This document shows positions 60,501 through 64,000 of a stretch of DNA of 64,000 nucleotides, piece by piece. Position 1 is the first letter of the stretch, and each line of letters starts with the position of its first letter. The notes beneath the pieces were generated by a model. The model did not search any database, was not told where the DNA came from, and saw only the letters and a program-made list of their open reading frames with translations. Source of the stretch: Ovis canadensis (taxonomy: Eukaryota > Chordata > Mammalia > Artiodactyla > Bovidae); contig NC_091248.1 of the NCBI RefSeq assembly GCF_042477335.2, positions 117,518,501 to 117,582,500 on the forward strand, in the 5' to 3' direction. Made by a program: the position numbers and the translations under genes.

Positions 60501-63198
60501 GATGTGACTTCAGAAGTCAACAGAAGGTAATGGTGGCGGTGGTGGTGGTAGCCGCAGAGTATTGGGAAAGAATGAGAGTAACCAGTGACTGGGGTGAGGA
60601 ACCACGTGGAACACCAGTCACTATTTAAGGGATATAAACAGAGGAGTCAGTAAAAGAGATAGATGATGAGGATGAACAGAAGGGAAAGAAAAGAACCAGA
60701 AGAGAGAGAAAAAAAGCATTTTTCCTTACTCTTTTTCTTGTTCCTATTTTATCAAATGCCATGGAAGGAAGATGTCAAATCTGCAGCTACATTGAATTGC
60801 ATGAGGCCTGAGAAAACACTACTAGGTACATTAGAAAATTGGATTAGGAAACAGATTCAGTGAGAATAACATAACCCATAATCTTTAAAAAACTGATAAA
60901 TGATTTCATATGTATACGTACATATATAAAGCATTCTTGAAATGACAAAATTACAGAGATGTGGGAAAAAACTGATGGTTGCCAGAGGTTAGGAATGGTC
61001 AGCTGGGAGGCACAGCTTTGTGGTGATGTACTAGTTCTGTCTTGATAGGGGTGGTGGTTACATGAGTCTGACACACTTGATTAAATAGCAGAAATGTTTA
61101 CATACGTTGTAGTGATGTCAGTTTCCTGGGTTTGATGTTCCGTGGGACCACTCTGTACTATCTTTGTAACTTCCCGTCAGTTTAAAATTATTCCAAAATA
61201 AAAAGGCTTTAGCAAATGACCCAACTAGGGCTATATCCAACAATATAGATAAGTTGTAAAAACATATACAAAGATACAAAATAATATTTACAGCATTATT
61301 TCATATAGTTAACATACTAAGAGGCAGCACTCAATTATGTTGTCTCAACGTATATACAAAGCTGATACAACTATACAGTCAAAGAAATGATGCCTGTAAG
61401 ACTCAGACTAATAGTTATGAAAATAGGGGAAAAGCGGGCTGTGGTGTAGAAGTGAAACACAGAGCTTTGGTTTTGCTATCAGTGTTTTGTTTCTTCACAT
61501 GGGTGGTAGTTACACTTGTATTGACATTATAGTCATTAAACTGTGCATGTATGTTTCTCACATCATTTGGTGTGTTTCTTTACCAAAAAAAAAAAATATA
61601 TATATATATATATATTTTAAGTGAACATAGGAAGAAGGATTAACCTTGAAAAGGAATAAGAACACTTCTTTCTGTGAGATAGGCAGAATAATGAAGTATA
61701 ATTTGAATGGAAGGCAGGAAATTTGTGTCTTCCCTATGAAGTAGAGAAAAAAGCTAAGCTAAGAATACAATAGAGATCTTAAGGAAATTGGAAAGGTTTA
61801 GAGCAACAGTTTATGGAAAAGGAGAAGTAATTAAACCACCCTAAATAAGGGAGGATTTCACAGTAACTTGAAGACTTCAGTGAAATTGGTAACCCTATAT
61901 ATTTATGAGACTGCAGCCATGAAATTAAAAGGTGCTTGCTCTTTGGAAGAGAAGCTATGACAAACCTAGACAGCATATTAAAAAGCAGAGACAGCACTTT
62001 GCCAACAAAGGTCCATATGGTTTTTCCAGTAGCCATGTACGGATGTGAGAGTTGGACCATAAAGAAGGCTGAGCCCCAAAGAATTGATGCTTTTGAACTG
62101 TGGTGCTGGAGAAGACTCTTGAGAGTTCCTTGGACTGCAAGGAGATCAATCCAGTCAATCCTAAGGGAAACCAACCCTGACTAGTCATTGGAAGGACTGA
62201 TGCTGAAGCTGAAGCTCCAATACTTTGGCCACTTGATGCGAAGAGCTGACTCTTTGGAAAGACTCTGGTGGTGGGAAAGATTGAGGGCAAGAGGAGGAGG
62301 GGACGACAGAGGATGAGACGGTTGGATGTTATCACTGACACAAAGGACATGAGTTTGAGCAAACTCCAGGAGAAAGTGAAAGACAGAGAAGTCTGGTGTG
62401 TTGCAGTCCATAGGGTCACAAAGAGTTGGACACGACTTCACAACTGAACAACAACAACATCTAAGCAAAATTTAATGATAGCATACTGTACAAGGCCATG
62501 GAAGTGTGTAGTGTGTTTGGGAAAGAAATTTGTCAAAAGGAATTAAATATTTAAGAGGTTTGCTGTTTCGGAGTCAGTATACATCTAGGCGTTCTGAGAT
62601 GACAGGGAAAAGGTCAGGGAAAGATCATCCTCTTGGGTGAAACATGATCAAATTAGCAGAAAATGAATGAAAGTAGTCGGCTATGGTATGTATTGAGGAA
62701 ACTTGAAAAATAACCAGTTTGGATCAGTTATCGGTGTTTATCCTCACGAACAGAAGAATAGAATTAGAAGAAATGACAAATGTGTTGATTATAGCATAAC
62801 TTGACTATATGTAGAAGAAATGTCATATTGCTGAAAACTTAATGAAGGTAAGGGGATTTAAACTGAACCCATGTACACAAACTGTGATTTCCCTTCTTGT
62901 TTTAATAAGGAATAGAAGTTAATTTGCTAACTAAGAATGTTGTCATTACCCATGCACTTGTTTTATGTACTTATGTAGCTCTGTTTCATGGTATCTTTAC
63001 ATTTAGTTTCATTTTGTGGGATCTTTTGACTACAAGTATTACCACAATACTTTCTTTTATTCAGATGGGCCAGTTTTACTATTCAGCGAAAGCATTTGAT
63101 GTCTTAGAGAGGCTGGACCCTAATCCTGAATACTGGGAAGGCAAGCGGGGTGCCTGTGTGGGCATATTCCAGATGATCTTGGCTGGGAGGGAACCCAA
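27411..63198 (+). CDS. TTC26: TTC26 (IFT56) gene, 17 of about 18 coding exons
   Basis: TTC26/IFT56 (DYF-13 homologue) is a tetratricopeptide-repeat subunit of the intraflagellar transport B complex and is needed to move a subset of motility proteins into cilia. The 17 exons given separately join in phase to residues 1-517. They include N-terminal TPR segments (about 57-125 and 151-184) and a further helical-repeat series to the end. The whole reading matches mammalian TTC26 recalled from memory with few changes (for example Q55, P90, C334, V415). The count leaves exactly 37 residues of the 554-residue human protein, expected in one last exon beyond 64000. All introns are GT-AG and no stop or frameshift is present, so the gene appears intact. 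The largest intron (37291-46149) holds a BovB and an RPL36 pseudogene. Identification is very confident. Confidence 0.98.
27920..28057 (+). CDS. TTC26: TTC26 coding exon 2 (residues 2-47)
   Basis: Acceptor TTCTTTCACAG, donor GTAATG, 138 bases, phase 0 at both ends. It encodes the basic N-terminal tail starting [11 protein letters not shown] with a KRKKKGRK stretch, then the first helix ending ITLLE. Confidence 0.97.
28594..28806 (-). mobile_element. Bov-tA SINE (TTC26 intron 2)
   Basis: A TG-repeat tail followed by an antisense Bov-tA to the CTAAGCCACTAGGGAAAC head. Confidence 0.88.
29519..29652 (-). mobile_element. Bov-tA SINE, truncated (TTC26 intron 2)
   Basis: Only the 3' two thirds of the element remain. 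It ends at GTTGCCATTTCCTTCTC without the tRNA-like head. Confidence 0.8.
29770..29905 (-). mobile_element. LINE-1 fragment (TTC26 intron 2)
   Basis: ATTAGACTGTAGTTGCC, TTCTGCTGTACAGTAAAGTG and TTTTTTAGATTTCC follow the antisense LINE-1 pattern seen at 8400. Confidence 0.6.
30296..30440 (+). mobile_element. MIR relic (TTC26 intron 2)
   Basis: ACATGGGCTTTGGAGTCAG, then CTTACTGGCTGTGTG and TTAATTTATCTAACCTTCAG, are MIR landmarks. Confidence 0.75.
30710..30802 (+). CDS. TTC26: TTC26 coding exon 3 (residues 48-78)
   Basis: 93 bases, phase 0 at both ends, encoding [13 protein letters not shown] then [18 protein letters not shown], a TPR helix pair. The acceptor ...AACATGAAG is weak: the poly-T run lies about 20 bases away and is interrupted. 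The donor is GTTAGT. Confidence 0.97.
32115..32321 (-). mobile_element. Bov-tA SINE (TTC26 intron 3)
   Basis: An antisense Bov-tA from AAGTCGCTTCAGTCGTGTCC to CACTAGCGCCACTTGGGAAG. It lies 129 bp upstream of exon 4. Confidence 0.9.
32451..32565 (+). CDS. TTC26: TTC26 coding exon 4 (residues 79-116)
   Basis: Acceptor TATATTTCAG and donor GTAAAT. It encodes [20 protein letters not shown] and the rest of a canonical TPR ([16 protein letters not shown]). One base of codon 117 is carried over. Confidence 0.97.
33660..33865 (-). mobile_element. Bov-tA SINE with 11-bp target duplication (TTC26 intron 4)
   Basis: ATTTAGGAAAA flanks it at 33649-33659 and 33866-33876. The head box reads CACTGAGGCACCTGAG. 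Confidence 0.9.
34295..34344 (+). CDS. TTC26: TTC26 coding exon 5 (residues 117-133)
   Basis: A small 50-base exon with acceptor TTCTTCCTCAG and donor GTATTT. It encodes [17 protein letters not shown] and returns the frame to phase 0. Confidence 0.96.
34842..34946 (-). mobile_element. BovB 3'-end scrap (TTC26 intron 5)
   Basis: A TTG repeat, then TCTGTCGCTAAGTTATGTC and TTCACCGTCTCCCAGAGTTT. The last phrase matches BovB rather than Bov-tA. Confidence 0.6.
35690..35780. repeat. Purine-only-like tract (TTC26 intron 5)
   Basis: About 90 bases of mostly A and G on the plus strand lie 230 bp before exon 6. Low complexity, no known family. Confidence 0.6.
36006..36151 (+). CDS. TTC26: TTC26 coding exon 6 (residues 134-181)
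   Basis: Acceptor CTCTTACAACTTTAG and donor GTATGT. It encodes [20 protein letters not shown] followed by a TPR ([20 protein letters not shown]). Two bases of Arg182 are carried to the next exon. Confidence 0.98.
36476..36525. repeat. 25-bp tandem duplication (TTC26 intron 6)
   Basis: Two copies at 36476-36500 and 36501-36525 share TTTTTCATCTCTCC and TAAGAACCAA and differ at one base. Confidence 0.85.
37119..37290 (+). CDS. TTC26: TTC26 coding exon 7 (residues 182-239)
   Basis: Acceptor CATCTAATAG and donor GTAGTG, 172 bases, the longest exon seen here. It encodes [20 protein letters not shown] through [16 protein letters not shown]. An 8.9 kb intron follows. Confidence 0.98.
38475..38685 (-). 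mobile_element. Bov-tA SINE (TTC26 intron 7)
   Basis: An antisense Bov-tA ending at ACCACCTGGGAAGTCC. A poly-G run of about 12 bases (38690-38701) follows closely. Confidence 0.88.
40075..40445 (-). pseudogene. RPL36 processed pseudogene (TTC26 intron 7)
   Basis: Reading the minus strand from about 40425 gives [20 protein letters not shown] and further on [19 protein letters not shown]. These correspond to the start and end of ribosomal protein L36 (large subunit). There is no intron, and a poly-A tail (poly-T at 40077-40086 on the plus strand) marks its 3' end, so it is a retrocopy. The frame is broken in the middle and conserved basic residues are replaced. It lies antisense to TTC26. Confidence 0.88.
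41331..43345 (-). pseudogene. BovB (RTE) LINE, 2 kb, broken (TTC26 intron 7)
   Basis: This 5'-truncated BovB is antisense to TTC26. Decayed open pieces are 43272-43054, 42457-42083 and 41962-41669. The catalytic box reads YADD (about 42105), but the surrounding frame has several shifts. A TTG repeat lies at its 3' side. It is more diverged from the others and probably older. Confidence 0.92.
43510..44460 (-). mobile_element. LINE-1 fragment interrupted by a CHR SINE (TTC26 intron 7)
   Basis: CAGCTTTATTGAGGTATAAC, then GATTTGTGTGTTTTGG and TATACCTAGAAATGGAATTC, and CAAAGTGGCTGCACCAG, form an antisense LINE-1 series. Confidence 0.75.
43613..43763 (-). mobile_element. CHR-type SINE with 14-bp target duplication
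   Basis: It ends with the head ACTGGACTGCCAGGGAATTC and carries the AACCAGGGATTGATCC box. CACCACAGTCAATT lies at 43599-43612 and 43764-43777. Confidence 0.92.
45471..45800 (+). mobile_element. CHR-type SINE, near full length (TTC26 intron 7)
   Basis: The head GGACTTCCCTGGTGTTACAG and box GTTCAATCCCTGGTCCAG are followed by the long 3' body (CACAACTACTGAACTACTGA, ACCCAGTGCAGTCAAAAATA). Confidence 0.9.
45890..46075 (+). mobile_element. MIR relic (TTC26 intron 7)
   Basis: CCTCAACGTTCTCATCTGT and AAAATGAGGAGAATAATA are the MIR 3' landmarks. It ends about 75 bp before exon 8. Confidence 0.8.
46150..46224 (+). CDS. TTC26: TTC26 coding exon 8 (residues 240-264)
   Basis: Acceptor TTTTTTTAATTTCAG and donor GTGAAT, 75 bases, phase 0 at both ends. 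It encodes [13 protein letters not shown] then [12 protein letters not shown]. Confidence 0.97.
46487..46540. repeat. 27-bp tandem duplication (TTC26 intron 8)
   Basis: Copies at 46487-46513 and 46514-46540 both contain TTTACTTTCTGATGAAAGT and differ at one base. The first contains GAAAGTGAAA. Confidence 0.85.
47600..48041 (-). mobile_element. LINE-1 fragment (TTC26 intron 8)
   Basis: GGTAACCACTAGTTTGTTC, TTAGATTCCACATATAAGTG and AATATTCCATTGTATATAC match the LINE-1 series at 6430 and 8400. Confidence 0.8.
48054..48279 (-). mobile_element. Bov-tA SINE with 12-bp target duplication (TTC26 intron 8)
   Basis: An antisense Bov-tA inserted in LINE-1. TGTAATGTCATT lies at 48042-48053 and 48280-48291. 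Confidence 0.93.
48553..48679 (-). mobile_element. Bov-A monomer SINE (TTC26 intron 8)
   Basis: One monomer of the Bov-A family, from the CTG-repeat tail and AGTCACTTCAGTCGTGTCC to GTGGGTTGCCATATG. Confidence 0.88.
48815..48995 (+). mobile_element. MIR relic (TTC26 intron 8)
   Basis: CTTTGTAACTGTGGGTAAGT, then GAAGATGAAATGAGGTAAT and GTAAGCATTTAGTAAATAG are MIR landmarks. Confidence 0.82.
50142..50253 (-). mobile_element. CHR-type SINE, truncated (TTC26 intron 8)
   Basis: It ends with the head CCACTTGACTGCCAGAGAAG. TAGGATG plus a CTTTTT run occurs on both sides, consistent with a target duplication. It lies 165 bp before exon 9. Confidence 0.78.
50421..50523 (+). CDS. TTC26: TTC26 coding exon 9 (residues 265-298)
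   Basis: Acceptor TTCTCTCTTTAG and donor GTAAGA. It encodes [20 protein letters not shown] and [14 protein letters not shown], with one base of codon 299. Confidence 0.98.
50676..50960. repeat. Pyrimidine-rich tract (TTC26 intron 9)
   Basis: About 285 bases dominated by T and C, such as TCTCCTCTTTCCTCTTC. It yields open frames in several phases with low-complexity Phe/Ser/Leu peptides that are not genes. Confidence 0.75.
51500..51562. repeat. (TA)n-(CA)n-(TA)n compound microsatellite (TTC26 intron 9)
   Basis: A long TA run, then CACACACACACA and a second short TA run. Confidence 0.92.
51844..51899 (+). CDS. TTC26: TTC26 coding exon 10 (residues 299-317)
   Basis: A 56-base exon with acceptor TTATATTTCAG and donor GTAATT. 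It encodes [19 protein letters not shown]. Confidence 0.97.
52448..52555 (+). mobile_element. CHR-type SINE, truncated (TTC26 intron 10)
   Basis: The head AATTCCCTGGTGATCCAG and GGTTTGATCTCTGTTCAGG boxes remain. It ends in an A-rich tail. Confidence 0.82.
53136..53189 (+). CDS. TTC26: TTC26 coding exon 11 (residues 318-335)
   Basis: A 54-base, phase 0-0 exon with acceptor CACATTTCCAG and donor GTGAGT. It encodes [18 protein letters not shown]. Residue 334 is Cys where I recall Gly in human. Confidence 0.97.
53378..53532 (+). mobile_element. CHR-type SINE (TTC26 intron 11)
   Basis: The head GGGAATTCCCTGGTGGTCC, the box GGTTCAATCCCTGG and the tail AATAAAGACTGAAAAAA. It lies about 190 bp after exon 11. 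Confidence 0.9.
54253..54316 (+). CDS. TTC26: TTC26 coding exon 12 (residues 336-356)
   Basis: Acceptor TTGGTTTTTTAG and donor GTATGT. It encodes [16 protein letters not shown] then SASEC, with one base of codon 357. Confidence 0.97.
55768..55856 (+). CDS. TTC26: TTC26 coding exon 13 (residues 357-386)
   Basis: Acceptor CCATTTCAG and donor GTCAGT. It encodes [20 protein letters not shown] and [11 protein letters not shown] short 214-base intron follows, the smallest in the window. Confidence 0.98.
56071..56154 (+). CDS. TTC26: TTC26 coding exon 14 (residues 387-414)
   Basis: Acceptor ATGTTTTTCAG and donor GTAGGT, 84 bases, phase 0-0. It encodes [20 protein letters not shown] and GNTSEGEE. 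Confidence 0.98.
56347..56528 (+). mobile_element. Bov-tA SINE (TTC26 intron 14)
   Basis: The head GGGGCTTCCCAGGTTGTGC and box GGTTTCAATCCCTGGG are clear. The 3' end is short. Copies of TTTTGGATAAATTTTAT lie on both sides as part of a 32-bp direct repeat. Confidence 0.88.
56583..56790 (-). mobile_element. Probable LINE-1 fragment (TTC26 intron 14)
   Basis: GTACACAGCTTGATGAATTT and CAGCACCCAGATAATAGAAT resemble an old LINE-1 region in antisense. The family is not certain. Confidence 0.45.
56990..57095 (-). mobile_element. LINE-1 fragment (TTC26 intron 14)
   Basis: TTTTTTATTGAAGAATAATTGCC followed by TTTTGCTGTTTTTGGTC and CAACATGAATCAG is an antisense LINE-1-like phrase. Confidence 0.5.
57280..57482 (-). 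mobile_element. Bov-tA SINE, first of a serial pair (TTC26 intron 14)
   Basis: An antisense Bov-tA. ATCAATAACTGAG precedes it (57267-57279) and TCAATAATTGAG follows (57483-57494). Confidence 0.92.
57495..57703 (-). mobile_element. Bov-tA SINE, second of a serial pair (TTC26 intron 14)
   Basis: An antisense Bov-tA in the same orientation as its neighbour. TCAATAATTGAG precedes it and TCAATAACTGAG follows at 57704-57715. It lies about 160 bp before exon 15. Confidence 0.92.
57873..57942 (+). CDS. TTC26: TTC26 coding exon 15 (residues 415-437)
   Basis: Acceptor CCTCTTGCAG and donor GTGAGT. It encodes [20 protein letters not shown] then ARC, with one base of Tyr438. Confidence 0.97.
58761..58867 (+). 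CDS. TTC26: TTC26 coding exon 16 (residues 438-473)
   Basis: Acceptor CTCTTTGTAG and donor GTGAGT. It encodes [20 protein letters not shown] and [15 protein letters not shown]. Confidence 0.98.
59227..59512 (+). mobile_element. CHR-type SINE (TTC26 intron 16)
   Basis: The head GGACTTCCCTGATGGTCCAG, the box GGATTCGATCCTGGTC and a long 3' body (GCCACAACTACTGACCC). Confidence 0.9.
59573..59849 (-). mobile_element. Bov-A2 (dimeric) SINE (TTC26 intron 16)
   Basis: A CTG-repeat tail, both monomers and the GTGAAAAGTGAAAGTGAAG linker. TAGTAAT lies on both sides as a short target duplication. Confidence 0.92.
60890..61212 (+). mobile_element. LINE-1 3' end (TTC26 intron 16)
   Basis: GATGGTTGCCAGAGGTTAGG, GTGGTGGTTACATGAGTC and the terminal TTATTCCAAAATAAAAAGG mark a LINE-1 3' end. 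Confidence 0.75.
61591..61620. repeat. Poly-A/(TA)n tract (TTC26 intron 16)
   Basis: A run of A followed by about ten TA units. Confidence 0.8.
61909..62460 (+). pseudogene. BovB 3'-end fragment (TTC26 intron 16)
   Basis: The C-terminal blocks SWTIKKAE and [20 protein letters not shown] are readable in 61936-62184, after which a stop breaks the frame. The 3' end closes with AACAACAAC. It is in the same orientation as TTC26. Confidence 0.9.
63065..63198 (+). CDS. TTC26: TTC26 coding exon 17 (residues 474-517)
   Basis: Acceptor TTTTATTCAG and donor GTAAGT. It encodes [20 protein letters not shown] and [16 protein letters not shown], plus two bases of Lys518. The last coding exon is expected beyond 64000. 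Confidence 0.98.
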
Positions 63199-63305
63199 GT
63201 AAGTAGACAGACAAGAGACGCTATTCTGTGCACTTGCTGGTTTCCTGGGGGTGACAATTGTTTTCCTGGGTAATGTCCTCTGAAAACTAAAAATTATACA
63301 GTAAT

Positions 63306-63417
63306 CTATAGATTCAATGCAATAAAACGAGTATACTACCCAAAGCAACCTATAGATTCAATGCAATAAAATGAGTATACTACCCAAAGCAACCTATAGA
63401 TTCAATGCAATAAAATA
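63306..63417. repeat. 44-bp tandem repeat, about 2.5 copies (TTC26 intron 17)
   Basis: The phrase CTATAGATTCAATGCAATAA starts at 63306, 63350 and 63394, with TACTACCCAAAGCAA between. The unit resembles a LINE-1 coding phrase. It lies 107 bp after exon 17. Confidence 0.92.
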
Positions 63418-64000
63418 ATGACGTTTTAGAATGATGAATGAAAGTTTAAGTTTTATACTGCCATTTTCACAAGCAATGTCTTTTTCAACCTCTTCTGCTC
63501 TTTACTTTGCCTGTTGGGTTTTTTCTTGTGTCTCTTAGTTTAGACCTCAAAGAATTAGAAATGGAGTGAGTGTGGTTAAAAATTAATTTTTTTTTGCCTT
63601 CTCATATTTCAGGAAATACTGAGACATTAGACCACACAAAATTACATGGCATATAATTCCATTTGTAATAAAAGTTAAACTACTGAAAACTAAATTCCAT
63701 TTTCTGAAAGTAATTTCATGGAATGTATTTGTTACTGATATATGATAGAAGATAATGACTATTTTATAAGTAAATAATCTATCAAAAATTAGTTCCTACC
63801 TTGTGTATATTTCTAGTACTATTAAGAGTTTAAAAGAATTTGGGTAGTTGAAAGAAGATGCTTGAGGGAAAAGGGGTAAAATATGAGAGAACACTTAGGG
63901 AAGAGGATCAGTATGCAGTCATCTATAGATCTGATGATGTAACAGGGAAGATTTGGTATGTATTACTTAAAACATGAGTTTTAATCTTAACTAAATTTAA

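Overview
This is a mammalian (ruminant) nuclear window. The genes have GT-AG introns and the spacer is packed with Bovidae/Pecora-type repeats: BovB (RTE) LINE fragments, Bov-tA and Bov-A2 SINEs, CHR-type tRNA-Glu SINEs, and older LINE-1 and MIR relics. The sequence alone does not separate cattle from sheep, goat or buffalo.

Layout. On the minus strand, positions 1608-1915 are the first coding exon of ZC3HAV1 (ZAP, the CCCH zinc-finger antiviral protein) inside a CpG island (about 1380-2350). Positions 1-1607 are its intron 1, and the rest of the gene lies off the left edge. Upstream of its ATG is an interferon-response-like element (2076-2088). From about 2.4 to 26.5 kb is a gene-free spacer made largely of repeats. 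It holds a 2.1 kb BovB at 4033-6112, a BovB inserted into a LINE-1 at 9046-10060, an inverted 2.4 kb BovB at 11532-13932, a BovB at 18866-19802, many SINEs with readable target-site duplications, and a likely solo LTR at 6889-7362.

From 27411 to the right edge, on the plus strand, is TTC26 (IFT56), a TPR protein of the intraflagellar transport B complex. Seventeen coding exons can be placed to the base. They encode residues 1-517 plus two bases of codon 518, all with GT donors, AG acceptors and consistent phase. Against the 554-residue human protein recalled from memory, only the last exon (about 37 residues) is missing, off the right edge. A putative RFX X-box lies 88 bp upstream of its ATG. 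Its introns carry BovB, SINE and LINE-1 copies and an antisense RPL36 processed pseudogene.

The two genes are divergent (head to head) but about 25 kb apart, so they do not share a compact bidirectional promoter. Each promoter carries a motif fitting its own biology: interferon response for ZC3HAV1 and ciliogenesis for TTC26. I found no new multi-gene system. The most interesting observations are the two promoter motifs, the ATG-only coding exon of TTC26, and several nested or serial retrotransposon insertions whose order can be read from their target-site duplications.
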